A stretch of DNA of 64,000 nt from Sessilibacter corallicola (GTDB taxonomy: Bacteria; Pseudomonadota; Gammaproteobacteria; Pseudomonadales; Cellvibrionaceae). Where the stretch lies: positions 310,001-374,000 of the forward strand of contig NZ_JAJSLX010000001.1 in the NCBI RefSeq assembly GCF_021290925.1. The letters run 5' to 3'. Under the pieces are notes generated by a model, which saw nothing but the letters and a program-made list of their open reading frames with translations, was not told the origin of the DNA and ran no database searches. Positions 1 to 10,303 of the stretch are shown here, one piece after another. Position numbers and translations under genes: made by a program. Every line of letters begins with the position of its first letter. Position 1 is the stretch's first letter.

Positions 1-376
1 GACCATCAACGCCAGCATCTTTTGCAAGCGTTGCAAAGGTTTCCGCGCCCATGCGTTCTACAGGGTTGGTATACCCCATCAATACTACTGGGGTTTTTGA
101 ATCAGTTTCTCGGAAAGCGCGAACAACCTCTAAGGTATTTCTTAGGCTGGTTTTGTGTTCCAGTGCTCTCTCGTGACCGCGCTGAATCGAAGGTCCCTCT
201 GCCATAGGGTCTGAAAAAGGGACGCCTAATTCGATAATATCTGCGCCTTTTTCAACAAGCGCATGCATGGTTTTCAGTGTTGCTTGCGGTACTGGGTCGC
301 CATTAACAATATAGGTTACCAACGCTTTGCGGTTTGATTCTTTTAAGGTTTGTAAACACTGTGTAATACGATTCAT
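1..376 (-). CDS. trpA: Tryptophan synthase alpha subunit, N-terminal part (cut by window start)
   Basis: TrpA cleaves indole-3-glycerol phosphate to indole and glyceraldehyde-3-phosphate and passes the indole to TrpB in the cytoplasmic alpha2beta2 complex. Reading minus from the ATG at 376-374 gives about 125 residues that carry on past the window edge; a full protein has about 265. The first residues ([13 protein letters not shown]), the [14 protein letters not shown] substrate-loop motif with its catalytic Glu and Asp, and the VVLMGYTNP strand are typical of TrpA. It lies 69 bp downstream of trpB on the same strand, so the two are probably co-transcribed. The C-terminal half is not visible, so its integrity cannot be judged. 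Confidence 0.95.
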   Translation of the reverse strand, partial: MNRITQCLQTLKESNRKALVTYIVNGDPVPQATLKTMHALVEKGADIIELGVPFSDPMAEGPSIQRGHERALEHKTSLRNTLEVVRAFRETDSKTPVVLMGYTNPVERMGAETFATLAKDAGVDG

Positions 377-445
377 AGGGCTTTATTCTTTCGCAATTCC
401 ATTAATGGATGGGTGTCTTTGCATAGTGTTATGGAAGTTCAGAAA

Positions 446-1672
446 TTAAACGGTGATTCCATCAATTTCTGCAACCGTATGAATGTCTTTATCGCCGCGA
501 CCTGACAGGTTCACTACAATATTTTTCCCTGGGCCTAATTCTTTCGCTAACTTTTCTGCATAGGCGATGGCGTGGCTACTTTCCAGTGCAGGAATAATAC
601 CTTCAACTCGGGTTAAGTTTCTAAAAGCGGCCAGTGCTTCTTGGTCATTAATTGCGACATATTGGACTCGACCAAGATCTTTAAGCCAGCTGTGTTCCGG
701 TCCGACACCAGGATAATCGAGGCCTGCAGAAACAGAGTGAGTTTCAATAATTTGGCCATCATCGTCTTCCATAAGGTAAGTGCGATTACCGTGAAGGACA
801 CCAGGAATACCTTCGTTTAGCGGCGCAGCATGGCGACCGGTCTCGAGACCATCACCACCGGCTTCTACGCCGTACATAGCGACTGCTTCGTCTTCTAAGA
901 ATGGATGAAATAAGCCGATTGCGTTAGAACCGCCACCAACGCACGCGACAAGAGCATCAGGTAACTTGCCGATCATCTCAAAACTTTGCTCACGCGCTTC
1001 GCGACCAATAATGCATTGGAAATCTCGGACTAACTTGGGATAAGGGTGCGGACCGGCAACCGTACCGATGATGTAGAAAGTATTATCGACATTGGTAACC
1101 CAGTCTCTCATGGCTTCGTTCATTGCGTCTTTGAGAGTTTTTGATCCCGAAGTCACAGGAATCACCTCAGCGCCCAATAATTTCATGCGATACACGTTAA
1201 TGGCCTGGCGCTTAACATCTTCAGCACCCATATAAACGTAGCATTCCATTCCTAAACGAGCGGCGATTGTGGCTGTTGCAACACCGTGTTGCCCGGCGCC
1301 AGTTTCGGCAATAACGCGAGTTTTACCACTGTGTTTGGCAAGCAGTGCCTGACCGATGGTGTTATTAACTTTGTGCGCGCCGGTGTGGTTTAAGTCTTCA
1401 CGCTTGAGGTAAATATTGGCACCACCGACTTTTTCACTCCAACGCTTGGCGAAGTAAAGAGGCGATGGACGACCTACGAAGTAGGCGAGATCGTGGTCAA
1501 ATTCACGTTGAAATTCGGGGTCAGATTTTAGTCTCTCGTACATCTCGGTTAGATCATCGAGCGCGGAAATCAACGTTTCTGATACGAAACGACCACCGTA
1601 CTGACCAAAATGGCCGGATTCATTTGGGAAGTTGTTAAAGTCAACTGACTGCTTTGAGTTATCGTTCGACAT
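446..1672 (-). CDS. trpB: Tryptophan synthase beta subunit
   Basis: TrpB is the PLP enzyme that joins indole and serine to make tryptophan. The 408-residue length is normal for the family. The PLP lysine lies in the [11 protein letters not shown] motif near residue 100, the phosphate-binding GGGSNAIG loop near residue 245, and the C-terminal [11 protein letters not shown] segment is present. An ATG start at 1672 gives MSNDNSKQS, and the conserved [12 protein letters not shown] region begins near residue 23. It sits between trpF (58 bp upstream) and trpA (downstream), so trpF-trpB-trpA reads as one minus-strand operon. No leader peptide or attenuator is visible in the short spacers. Confidence 0.98.
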   Translation of the reverse strand: MSNDNSKQSVDFNNFPNESGHFGQYGGRFVSETLISALDDLTEMYERLKSDPEFQREFDHDLAYFVGRPSPLYFAKRWSEKVGGANIYLKREDLNHTGAHKVNNTIGQALLAKHSGKTRVIAETGAGQHGVATATIAARLGMECYVYMGAEDVKRQAINVYRMKLLGAEVIPVTSGSKTLKDAMNEAMRDWVTNVDNTFYIIGTVAGPHPYPKLVRDFQCIIGREAREQSFEMIGKLPDALVACVGGGSNAIGLFHPFLEDEAVAMYGVEAGGDGLETGRHAAPLNEGIPGVLHGNRTYLMEDDDGQIIETHSVSAGLDYPGVGPEHSWLKDLGRVQYVAINDQEALAAFRNLTRVEGIIPALESSHAIAYAEKLAKELGPGKNIVVNLSGRGDKDIHTVAEIDGITV

Positions 1673-1730
1673 AGTTAATTCTCAATTCTTAGTATTCGGA
1701 AATTTGGCAACTGCGTGTTTTGAAAATTAA

Positions 1731-2369
1731 CTATCGCCAAGGTGGATGTTTAACGGCATTAATAAACGCCATAACTTTTTCTGGATCTTTGTGGCCAGGA
1801 GCCAACTCAACACCGCCACTGACATCAACACCGTAGGGCTTAGTGGCAACTATAGCGCCTTCAACGTTACTTGGGTTTAGGCCACCAGCCAAAATGAGCG
1901 GTCGATCAGATTCTCTCGGAAACCGATGCCATTCAAAGCTCTGTCCTGTGCCACCGGGAACACCCGGCTTATAAGCATCAAGAATAAAACCGCTAGCATC
2001 AGGGTACTGTTCTAGCGCCGGTTCAACATCAAACCCAGGCGCCATGCGAAATGCTTTAATGAACGGTCTGGAAAACTGCCGACAGAATTCATTAGTTTCA
2101 TCACCATGAAACTGCAAAACGCTCAAAGGGACTTGATCTAAAGTACTGCTAACGTCTTCATAGGAAGCGTTAACAAATAAACCTATGGTCGTTATTAAAG
2201 GCCCAACACTCAGCGCAATTTCGCGCGCTGCAGCGGGCGCAATCGAGCGCGGGCTCGGCTCGTAAAATACAAAACCCAACGCATCAGCACCACTATTTAC
2301 AGCATGTTGCGCGTCGGCTTGTGTGGTAATACCACAAATTTTTACCCGAGGAATGATTTCAAAGGTCAT
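1731..2369 (-). CDS. trpF: Phosphoribosylanthranilate isomerase
   Basis: TrpF converts phosphoribosylanthranilate to the carboxyphenylamino-deoxyribulose phosphate, the third committed step of tryptophan synthesis. The 212 residues form a single TIM barrel. The catalytic-Cys motif VKICGIT lies at about residues 9-15, the catalytic Asp in the FILDAYKPG region, and the LAGGLNPSNV and GVDVSGGVE phosphate loops close the barrel. The ATG start gives MTFEIIPRVKICGIT, the usual short lead-in. It is first in the trpF-trpB-trpA run and is separated by 253 bp from truA. The truA-trpF adjacency matches Pseudomonas-type genomes. Confidence 0.97.
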   Translation of the reverse strand: MTFEIIPRVKICGITTQADAQHAVNSGADALGFVFYEPSPRSIAPAAAREIALSVGPLITTIGLFVNASYEDVSSTLDQVPLSVLQFHGDETNEFCRQFSRPFIKAFRMAPGFDVEPALEQYPDASGFILDAYKPGVPGGTGQSFEWHRFPRESDRPLILAGGLNPSNVEGAIVATKPYGVDVSGGVELAPGHKDPEKVMAFINAVKHPPWR

Positions 2370-2622
2370 CGAAAGATTAATTTATAGAAAATAATGATTA
2401 GGTAATGGTTAAAACTGGTTGCTTAGCTTCACATGCAGTGACGCCAGAGTAGTGAACTTGTGTAGATTTGAGATCTTATTTTCATTGATAATGATAAATG
2501 TAAATCGATGATTAGTTCCTGATCATAACAGATGCAGACACAGTTTTTCTAATGAAATGACGGCTTTAATTCAAGAATTTTCATTCTTATCGTATTTGCC
2601 GATCCAGTTATCTGGCCACACC

Positions 2623-3504
2623 CTAATTCCCTGCAAAACCGCCTAAAGGCACCTGAATAAACCCAGGGCCTGGGTTTCCTTTGGGGATAGCAAATTGGCT
2701 AGGGTATTCCACATCAACCAGATACAGCCCATGTGGGGGCGCAGTAACGCCACCGGCCGTTCTGTCTTTAGCATTCAGTACGTCAGTCACCCAAGACAAC
2801 GGTTTTTCATGAGCACCAATCGCAGTTAGCACACCAACAATATTTCGAACCATATGATGCAAAAACGCATTCGCTTGAATTTCTAACACAATGAAATCAC
2901 CTATACGTGCGATATCAATGTATTGGATCGTTCGAATGGGACTTCGAGCCTGACACTGAGAAGCTCGGAAAGAACTAAAATCATGCGTTCCAACCAAACA
3001 GTTAGCGGCCTGGCTCATTAGGGCGATATCTAGCCTACGCTTATCCCAAGTAACTTTCTTATTAAAGATACCCGGCCGTGCTGGCGTGTTTTGGATGATG
3101 TAACGATAACTGCGATTATTGGCGCTGAACCGAGCGTGAAAGTCAGTAGAGACCTCTTGTGCCCATTGAATCGCAATCTGATCAGGTAGTTTGGTGTTAG
3201 CACCCAACGTCCAAGCTCGAACCGGTCTGTCGACACAAATATCAAAATGAACCACTTGGCCAGAGGCATGGACACCAGAATCGGTCCTTCCCGCGCAAAC
3301 TAAGCTGATATCACTGTCGGCGATAGAACTTAGTGCATCATGCAGCGCCTGCTGGACGGTCAAAGAATCGTGAGGCTGAATCTGAAACCCGCGAAAAGTC
3401 TGGCCATCGTACTCTAGTCCCAGACAAATTCTTCTCAGCCCTTCTGGCGTCTCCATTTCGGGCAATATTTCGCAGTTTGGGGTGTAAATCAGCTTTTTTT
3501 CCAT
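2623..3504 (-). CDS. truA: tRNA pseudouridine(38-40) synthase
   Basis: TruA isomerises uridines 38-40 in the anticodon stem of many tRNAs. The 293-residue protein has the catalytic Asp in AGRTDSGVHASGQVVHF, the family's best-conserved motif, together with NAFLHHMVRNIVG in the C-terminal half. It runs slightly longer than the usual 260-270 residues at both ends: a Met at residue 17 (METPEGLRR) is a possible alternative start, and the tail after DVEYP is a Pro/Gly-rich extension. The ATG at 3504 is used here. It follows fimV on the same strand, but a strong terminator at 3524-3556 separates them, so truA probably has its own promoter in or near that 82 bp spacer. Confidence 0.96.
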   Translation of the reverse strand: MEKKLIYTPNCEILPEMETPEGLRRICLGLEYDGQTFRGFQIQPHDSLTVQQALHDALSSIADSDISLVCAGRTDSGVHASGQVVHFDICVDRPVRAWTLGANTKLPDQIAIQWAQEVSTDFHARFSANNRSYRYIIQNTPARPGIFNKKVTWDKRRLDIALMSQAANCLVGTHDFSSFRASQCQARSPIRTIQYIDIARIGDFIVLEIQANAFLHHMVRNIVGVLTAIGAHEKPLSWVTDVLNAKDRTAGGVTAPPHGLYLVDVEYPSQFAIPKGNPGPGFIQVPLGGFAGN

Positions 3505-3523
3505 CGATAAAACTAACTGTCGT

Positions 3524-3556
3524 AAAAAGAAAAAAGCCCTGCGAAAACAGGGCTTT
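3524..3556 (-). terminator. Rho-independent terminator after fimV
   Basis: A 9 bp perfect stem, AAAGCCCTG at 3533-3541 pairing with CAGGGCTTT at 3548-3556, has a 6 nt loop. Read on the minus strand it is followed by a T-rich run (complement of the A-rich tract 3524-3535). It lies just past the fimV stop and before truA. Confidence 0.88.
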
Positions 3557-3585
3557 AATAATTATTGGTATCTCAAAACCGTAAA

Positions 3586-6500
3586 CTAGGTAGGCATTTT
3601 CGACAGCAATGCTTCTGCTTCTTCGCGCTGCTTGTCGTTTCCTTCGGACATGACTTCATCGAGAATGTCACGTGCACCGTCGGAATCACCCATATCTAGA
3701 TAGGCTTTAGCCAAATCAAGTTTCGTATCCGATTCATCAGTATTGGCAAGGAAGCTCATGTCGTTATCAAGCTCAACAACATTATCCTGAGAATCATCGG
3801 TTTCGATTTCAGAAGTACTGACAGCCTGGTTGAAGAAATCTTCTGATTCAACTTCTTCGTCTTCAGCGTCTATCTCTAGACCGGCCACTTCATCAAGTGT
3901 TGGGGTGTCACCAATATTGTCGGTATGACCTACCAACGCGTCCATTTCTTTGTCGAGAGCTTCAAGGTCGAGACCTTCGTCCAACTCCTCAAGATCGAGA
4001 TCGTCATCAACGCTTTCCATCTCAGAAGCAACATCGTGCTCAGCATTGAGTACAGGCAGATCTAGGTCCGAGTCATCAAGCGACAACTCTGATTCCAAAC
4101 CATCTAGAGCACCGGAAGTTTCCTCAGATGTAACAGACTCAAGATCATCTAACGAAGCAACAGTTTCTTCATCACCAGAATCAAGATCAACAGAGTTGTT
4201 TGATTCTAAACTTTGCTCGTCAAAATCTAAGTCACTGTCGATATCGTCGAACATAGAGTCATTCAACTCATTCGAGGATAGATCAGCTTCATCCAGACTT
4301 AAGTCGTCTAGATCCATACTTTCGGGAGTTTGCTCTTCAGTTGCGTCAAATTCTGGTAGATCATCACCAGCACTCAAATCTGCATCTAGATCAACAACAG
4401 ATTCACTTTCCGCAAGTTGTTCTGGAGATTCCAGCTCATCGCCTAAATCTAAATCCAATTCCGCATCAAGAGAAAGATCAGCTTCTTCGGAATCGACAGA
4501 CTCAGTTTCCGCAGCGTCTAATGCTTCGTCCAAAGCCAACAAAGATTCATCGAAATCAAGTGAACTGTCGGAACTTAGGTCGATATCATCGAGTTCGTTA
4601 TCAACAAAATTGTCACTTTCTAGTTCGTCTTCAATTGAATCGGAGGAGAGTTCAGGTTCTTCTGATGATGGTTCTTCACCAATTTCAGGTAATTCTGAAT
4701 CCAGATCATTCAGTTCGGAATCTAAGCTGCTGAGTTCGTCGTCTAGGTTTAAATCGGTAAGCTCGGAGTCTTCTTCAAGATCAAGACTTAAGTCAGCATC
4801 CAAATCGGTCTCGATTTCAGAACTTAAATCCAGACTTTCTAGACCCTCGCCATCTAAACCATTGTCTTCTATGCTACCACCGTCTAATTCTAGATCAGTA
4901 TCAGCGCTTAATTCGTCTTCTAATTCAGGCGATAAATCGATGTCGTCTAGGCTGGATTCGCTCAAACCGTCAGTATCGAGAAGACCATCATCCAGATCAA
5001 TAACAGACTCGGTATTGCTGTCTGAGTCAGCGGTAATATCGTCTAAATCGGCAAAGTCGAAGTCGTCACTTAAAGCTGAATCATTTGAATCGGCTTCTTC
5101 ACCAAGAGGCGCATCAAAACCATCCAAATCCAATGAAATTTCATCGTCCGACGCGCCTGCATCAGCCAGTGAGCCTAAATCGTCAGACAGAGAACCTAAA
5201 TCATCAGAAGTTTCAGAAAGGTCTGTGTCGAAAGTATCGTCTTCTAAGCTCACTGAACTGTCTTCAGTCGGCTCATCGAAATCAAGATCTAAGTCAAAAG
5301 AAAAGTCGTCATCACTTTCGCTGTCTTCTACAACAAGGTCATCAGATGAGGAACTTTGAGCATCTTGCTCATCAAGCTCAGACGCTAATGAATCAAAGTT
5401 AAGATCATCACCGAGGTCTAAACTAAATTCTTCTTCACTATCAGTGGAGGTATCTGAGTCTAAAATTGACTGCTCACTACTCTCGCCATCTAGATTCTCG
5501 CTATCGAGATCATCGTCCAGAGCAAAACTGTCAAAATCGAGATCATCGATTGAATCCGTTGAATCATCACTAGGGAGTTCGATTTCTGAGGATTCGGTTG
5601 AATCAAACGCGTTAAGCTCGCTCAATAAGTCGTCGTTATTGCTGGATTCTTCAGACTCTCCAAGTGCTGAGAAATCAACTTCGTCGAATTGATCCATGCT
5701 GGCGCCAACACCAGCTGCCGCGCCAGCAGCAATGCCCGCCGCAACAAAAGGTGCAGCATCAGAAAACTGGCTGCGCAGTTGGTTACCACGAACAATGGCA
5801 CTGTTGTCACCGGTTTCGTGTACCAGTTGGAATCGCTCATCAAACTTTTCTAGATTTCCTGATTCAGCGTAGACTTCGAGCAATTTAACTTGAGCGTCGG
5901 CGTTATCTGGGTCGGCCTGCAAAGCTCTCTTCAGCATTTCTTCCGCTTGGTCATACTTTCCGTAAGCGATGTAAATATCCGCCTCAGCGATAACTTCTTC
6001 CGGAACAATATTGGCCAGAGCTTCTTCCGCCAAATCTTCTTGCTCATGTTGCGCCTGATCAGTGTCACTCGCGGCGTCATCGTGATCTAAACGAACAGTT
6101 TGATCTTCGATTGGAGCATCCAAATCCATATCGTCGTCTGAGGGTAACGGCTCAACGTCATCTTCAAGATCGGATTGCTCAAAAGGATCAACCAGTTCTT
6201 CTTCCTCTTCTTTACGTTTGGCAGCAATTCTACGAACAACCAACAGAACAATAAGAAGAAGCGCTAACAAACCACCGGCAACGTAAGTAATGTTGTCGAA
6301 GATTATATCGACAATCCCTTTCTGAGGAGCCGGTTGGTTAACAACCACTGGATTTCGTGCAGGGGCAGGCGTTGGGGTTACTGTGGCAGGTTCGGAAGCT
6401 TCGGGCTGAGTCACTGGTGCTTGCGCTACCGGAGATTCAGAAGCTGGCGTTGCTTCTGCTTCTACTGCTGATTGAGACTCTTCACCAGCACCCTCAACAT

Positions 6501-7713
6501 TTGTTTGCTGTTGAGCTGGTTGCTCAGTAGCGGCATCAACAGGTTGCAGCTCTTGCCCTACTTCACCATTTTGTTGAGAGGCAAGTTGAAGTGCACGCAA
6601 TTCATCACTAGAAACCTCAATCAAACGCTCCATGGTTTGAATTTGCTGTTCTAGGTCGGAAATACGGCTTTTTAACTCGGTATTTTCGCGTTTAGCGGTA
6701 TCGAGCTCTTCTAAGGTGATCGCTAATTCGTTTTGCAGCGCTGACGCTTGTTGCGAAGCATTGCCTCTTGCCGAGGTATTCTCTGGGCTGTTAGAAGAAC
6801 CTTCACCCACTCCTAAAGAAACACGGCCCTGATTTGATGGCGCTTGCGTTCGAGTCGATGGAGTAACGCCACTGGCGCTTAAACCCGCACCGGAGGTTTC
6901 CTCTGTCCACTGAGTGTTCTGGAAAGCAACTTCGTTAATTGCCTGGGTTTCATTCAGTTGAGCAAGATCATCTTCAGTCGGAACCCTGAGTACTTGCCCA
7001 CGACGAAGTAGGTTAATGTTGTTATTGATGAATGCTTCAGGGTTGAGACGCTGAATAGCAATCATTGTTTGCTGAATGCTGTAACGATCACTCGGGCGAA
7101 CTGTCTGGGCAATTTCCCATAGGGTGTCGTTTGATTGAACCGGACCGAAAGTTTGCCCAGTTATTCTTGGCGATGAAGGCTGAGTTCTGGTTACCGGTCT
7201 TGCAGGTGTAGAAGGCTGATTTTGAACAGCCGCAGGTTGCGCGGGTTCGCGCACTACCGGTTGAGCAGCAGGAGCAGTTTGAGGGGCTTCTACTCGATCA
7301 GGCGATTGAGCACTGTAGACAGGAAGATCAAGCAGTAACGTGTATTCTCTTAATACACGACCACTCGGCCATTGACTTTCAACAAGGAAATTAAGAAACG
7401 GCTCACGAACTAACTCTGTAGACGTGATTTTAACGACAGGCCCGTCTGGATCATCGATACGAACATCAAAACGAAGGCTACTGAGGAAAAACCCGCGATC
7501 AATGCCAAGATTGCGAAAGTCTTCGCTTGAAGCTAAACCAACGAGGATTTCATCCTCGGTTAAGTCTCGCACTTGTAACAGGGTTATTTCAGCATCTAAT
7601 GGCTGATTGAGCGTGGAGTTAACTCTTATTTCGCCCAATCCTAATGCGGACGCTTTGAAAGAGAAAATCACACTCAGTGACAGTAAACATATTCCCAGCT
7701 TACAAAGACGCAT
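3586..7713 (-). CDS. fimV: FimV-like peptidoglycan-binding polar hub protein, highly acidic
   Basis: FimV is an inner-membrane protein that binds peptidoglycan through LysM and organises polar type IV pilus, chemotaxis and secretion machinery. The ATG at 7713 is preferred (MRLCKLGICLL), with AAGGGG six nt upstream, over an in-frame start at 7752; this gives 1375 residues. Visible in order: a signal peptide; a conserved N-terminal domain (LGLGEIRVNSTLNQPLDAEI); a LysM motif (SNDTLWEIAQTV) near residue 200; a coiled coil near 320-365; a membrane segment (GGLLALLLIVLLVV); a TPR region (AYGKYDQAEEMLKRALQADP); about 600 Asp/Ser/Glu/Leu-rich residues; and a C-terminal FimV TPR motif (KLDLAKAYLDMGD). 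Its place between asd and truA is as in Pseudomonas. The acidic tract is unusually long. Confidence 0.93.
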   Translation of the reverse strand: MRLCKLGICLLSLSVIFSFKASALGLGEIRVNSTLNQPLDAEITLLQVRDLTEDEILVGLASSEDFRNLGIDRGFFLSSLRFDVRIDDPDGPVVKITSTELVREPFLNFLVESQWPSGRVLREYTLLLDLPVYSAQSPDRVEAPQTAPAAQPVVREPAQPAAVQNQPSTPARPVTRTQPSSPRITGQTFGPVQSNDTLWEIAQTVRPSDRYSIQQTMIAIQRLNPEAFINNNINLLRRGQVLRVPTEDDLAQLNETQAINEVAFQNTQWTEETSGAGLSASGVTPSTRTQAPSNQGRVSLGVGEGSSNSPENTSARGNASQQASALQNELAITLEELDTAKRENTELKSRISDLEQQIQTMERLIEVSSDELRALQLASQQNGEVGQELQPVDAATEQPAQQQTNVEGAGEESQSAVEAEATPASESPVAQAPVTQPEASEPATVTPTPAPARNPVVVNQPAPQKGIVDIIFDNITYVAGGLLALLLIVLLVVRRIAAKRKEEEEELVDPFEQSDLEDDVEPLPSDDDMDLDAPIEDQTVRLDHDDAASDTDQAQHEQEDLAEEALANIVPEEVIAEADIYIAYGKYDQAEEMLKRALQADPDNADAQVKLLEVYAESGNLEKFDERFQLVHETGDNSAIVRGNQLRSQFSDAAPFVAAGIAAGAAAGVGASMDQFDEVDFSALGESEESSNNDDLLSELNAFDSTESSEIELPSDDSTDSIDDLDFDSFALDDDLDSENLDGESSEQSILDSDTSTDSEEEFSLDLGDDLNFDSLASELDEQDAQSSSSDDLVVEDSESDDDFSFDLDLDFDEPTEDSSVSLEDDTFDTDLSETSDDLGSLSDDLGSLADAGASDDEISLDLDGFDAPLGEEADSNDSALSDDFDFADLDDITADSDSNTESVIDLDDGLLDTDGLSESSLDDIDLSPELEDELSADTDLELDGGSIEDNGLDGEGLESLDLSSEIETDLDADLSLDLEEDSELTDLNLDDELSSLDSELNDLDSELPEIGEEPSSEEPELSSDSIEDELESDNFVDNELDDIDLSSDSSLDFDESLLALDEALDAAETESVDSEEADLSLDAELDLDLGDELESPEQLAESESVVDLDADLSAGDDLPEFDATEEQTPESMDLDDLSLDEADLSSNELNDSMFDDIDSDLDFDEQSLESNNSVDLDSGDEETVASLDDLESVTSEETSGALDGLESELSLDDSDLDLPVLNAEHDVASEMESVDDDLDLEELDEGLDLEALDKEMDALVGHTDNIGDTPTLDEVAGLEIDAEDEEVESEDFFNQAVSTSEIETDDSQDNVVELDNDMSFLANTDESDTKLDLAKAYLDMGDSDGARDILDEVMSEGNDKQREEAEALLSKMPT

Positions 7714-8076
7714 CTGACGCCCCTTTTGTTGTTTCCATAGCTCCTCGACCAACCCAAATCAGCTCTATTATCAATAGTGTCAAACTTTCGGTACTAATTT
7801 GTCGAAGCCAAACCTCAAGTGCTGTAGCAAATTCTAAAATAACCTCGAATTTGCATTCACTCACTCGCGTAAGTATTCATTATAAATAGAATTTTCGCAA
7901 CGATTGGCAATTTCAACCACAGCTAAATGGGCGATTTATTGTGATTATATTGACCTGTTGCACAATTTAATCGGCCCAAGAGTTAACCAAGCACTGTATT
8001 TTCAACAGATTATCCCGACTAAACACATCATTAGGCCGACCAAGTCTAACTTGTAAAATTTAGTTAAATATGGATT
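7714..8076. other. Spacer between asd and fimV
   Basis: About 360 bp of AT-rich DNA upstream of fimV and downstream of asd. The fimV Shine-Dalgarno lies at its left edge. I see no gene, no clear terminator for asd and no recognisable operator. Confidence 0.5.
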
Positions 8077-9183
8077 TTAGCTTTCAACTAAAATGCGCAA
8101 CATTCTTCTTAGTGGCTCAGCAGCACCCCAAAGTAATTGGTCACCAACTGTAAACGCATTCAAGTATTCATCGCCCAAACTTAATTTGCGCAAACGACCG
8201 ACTGGCGTACTCAAGGTTCCAGTGACTTTGGTTGGCGTTAGTTCTGCCATGCTCGCTTCGCGAGTATTAGGAATAACTTTTGCCCATTCGTTAGAAGATG
8301 CAATTAACCCTTCGATGTCAGCCATAGGCACGTTTTTGTTCAACTTCAACGTCAACGCCTGGCTGTGACAGCGCATGGCTCCGATTCGCACACAGGTACC
8401 ATCGATAGCGACCGGTGTCTGATTTGCTAAAATCTTGTTCGCCTCTGCCTGTGCTTTCCACTCTTCACGACTTTGGCCACCATCAACTTCTGTATCAATA
8501 AATGGCAACAAACTTCCCGCCAACGGATGACCGAATTGATCTGTCGGGAATTCAGAAGAGCGCATAGATTCGGTTATTTTGCGATCAATATCCAATATAG
8601 CACTGGAAGGATCATTAAGTAGATCTTCGACAGATGCATTCAAAGCGCCCATTTGAGAAATGAGTTCGCGCATGTTTTTAGCGCCTGCACCACTGGCAGC
8701 TTGGTAAGTCATTACACTCGCCCACTCAACCAAACCTTCACGGAACAAACCGCCCAATGCCATTAACATCAAACTGACTGTGCAGTTACCGCCGATGAAG
8801 TCTTTTACGCCATTTGCGATGCCGTCTTTGATGACATCAAGGTTAACCGGATCCAAAACAATAACGGAATCTTCCGCCATTCTCAGCGCAGAAGCCGCAT
8901 CGATCCAATAACCTTTCCAACCACTCGCACGTAAATCGGGATACACACTCTTGGTGTAATCTCCGCCTTGGCACGACACAATCACGTCCATTGCGGCAAG
9001 TTCATCAATCGATTTTGCGTCTTTTAACGTAGGAATATCTTTTCCAATCTTAGGGCCAATGCCACCAACATTAGAGGTTGTAAAAAAGATAGGCTCAATA
9101 TCTTGAAAATCATTTTCAGAAATCATTCGTTCAACTAAAACTGAGCCAACCATTCCTCGCCAGCCAACAAAACCAACTCGCAT
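8077..9183 (-). CDS. asd: Aspartate-semialdehyde dehydrogenase
   Basis: Asd reduces aspartyl phosphate to aspartate semialdehyde with NADPH, the branch point to lysine/diaminopimelate, threonine and methionine. The 368-residue protein begins [20 protein letters not shown], the Rossmann GWRGMVGS nucleotide motif. The catalytic Cys lies in the [11 protein letters not shown] segment and the catalytic His in [16 protein letters not shown]. This is the long gammaproteobacterial type (about 370 residues). In Pseudomonas asd directly follows leuB; here leuB is 12.5 kb away on the same strand with unrelated genes between. Confidence 0.97.
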   Translation of the reverse strand: MRVGFVGWRGMVGSVLVERMISENDFQDIEPIFFTTSNVGGIGPKIGKDIPTLKDAKSIDELAAMDVIVSCQGGDYTKSVYPDLRASGWKGYWIDAASALRMAEDSVIVLDPVNLDVIKDGIANGVKDFIGGNCTVSLMLMALGGLFREGLVEWASVMTYQAASGAGAKNMRELISQMGALNASVEDLLNDPSSAILDIDRKITESMRSSEFPTDQFGHPLAGSLLPFIDTEVDGGQSREEWKAQAEANKILANQTPVAIDGTCVRIGAMRCHSQALTLKLNKNVPMADIEGLIASSNEWAKVIPNTREASMAELTPTKVTGTLSTPVGRLRKLSLGDEYLNAFTVGDQLLWGAAEPLRRMLRILVES

Positions 9184-9417
9184 AACCGTGAATCTCTCAT
9201 TTGATTAATTTTTGGGGGCAAAATTCTATCACTTGCGTCTAGACTCATCTATGTTTATGTGCAAGTAAACGATTTACCAAGGGTATTTAAAATTTATATC
9301 GTGACTTTTTAACCGCGTTAACGGCGCTTTCGATAAAGAATCTATCTATATCCGGTAACTCAAATAAAAGCTAACCTGTTGACTGCTGTAGATGACACTC
9401 AACACGAACTCGAAAAC

Positions 9418-9828
9418 TTACTGATCCAGCCAAACACTATCGGCCCACTGCCAAATGCTGCCCCATTCCTCTCCTGAGACCTCACCTTCGTATCGATCCC
9501 AAAAACTCACTTCACCGCCTTGAGAAATCACAAAATAGCCGTCTTCATTGGCACAAAAGGGAATGTACTCTCTAGGAACGCCTTGATCCCATGCGCTCGC
9601 CGCTACTTCTGGCAAATACGTATGCAAACCTGGGTCACTGATCGTACAGGGTTCGAGCGTGCCGATGACTAAATCGGCTGCGGTAAATAAAAATTCACGA
9701 TATTCAGCAGGCATCGTAATTAGCATTTCTTCTTGAACCGTCACCAAATCATCCATTGTCGGAACCGGTGGTGACAACAATGTCTGCTGAGCCGCATTTT
9801 TTAAGCGCTCAATAATAGAATCACCCAT
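9418..9828 (-). CDS. SMI1/KNR4 (SUKH) family protein
   Basis: A soluble 136-residue protein without signal peptide or membrane segment. The pattern MPAEYREFLFTAADLVIG, then YIPFCANEDGYFVIS, then VSFWDRY and a Trp-rich C-terminus matches the SMI1/KNR4 (SUKH) fold. Many SUKH proteins are immunity proteins for secreted polymorphic toxins; others are housekeeping or of unknown role. No toxin gene, Rhs/CDI locus or secretion gene is visible on either side, so an immunity role is not supported here. The gene stands alone, and the start MGDSIIERL at 9828 looks natural. Confidence 0.75.
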   Translation of the reverse strand: MGDSIIERLKNAAQQTLLSPPVPTMDDLVTVQEEMLITMPAEYREFLFTAADLVIGTLEPCTISDPGLHTYLPEVAASAWDQGVPREYIPFCANEDGYFVISQGGEVSFWDRYEGEVSGEEWGSIWQWADSVWLDQ

Positions 9829-10303
9829 AGATCAACCTTATTAATTTCTTCAGTAAACAACCTAAAACGTTAAAGAGCCTATCGATTGACCAATAGGAGC
9901 CTCTTAGAAATATTCATCTCTACATTTTGCTACATACTTGATAAATATACGAATTTTGCTTGTATGATTTATCTGGAGTAAATTGCAAAGTGAAAGTTAA
10001 GTTTATGTGAGCTTTTCGCCGAACACTGTCGGAACAATAGAGTCTACAAAAGGCACAAATAGAACAAATCAGCGCTGCAAATGTAATATATTGCGCTTAT
10101 TTGCCTGTATTCGCTGCAATTATTAACAACAGAACAATATAAATATTCACACTGTTAGAGACCTTAAAGTAATATCAGACCACCAGTGTTCAAAAGTTAT
10201 CTTTTTAAAAAACAGCAAGATAACAAGAGCCACGAATTGCAATCTTGCAGATCGTTGTGGTAATTCGAATAAAACAGATGCGCTCAAAAAAAGGCTTTGA
10301 ATT
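9829..10303. other. Divergent spacer between SUKH gene and response regulator
   Basis: 475 bp of AT-rich DNA between divergently transcribed genes, so promoters for both are expected here. An imperfect stem-loop sits around 9874-9905, with AAGAG/CTCTT and CCTAT/ATAGG arms. No open frame with a convincing ribosome site and no tRNA-like fold was found. Confidence 0.5.

Noticed and set aside
2480-2505. Fur-box-like GATAATGATAA upstream of trpF
   Set aside because: Only about 13 of 19 positions fit the palindrome, and the flanking genes (truA, trpF) have no iron role.
3950-5359. Long Ser/Arg-rich plus-strand open frame of 469 codons
   Set aside because: It is the antisense of the acidic FimV tract. 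GAT/TCN codons on one strand give Ser-rich frames on the other; there is no ribosome site or known domain.
9418-9828. SUKH protein as evidence for a polymorphic toxin-immunity island
   Set aside because: No toxin, Rhs, CDI or type VI secretion gene is nearby; SUKH proteins also occur outside such islands.
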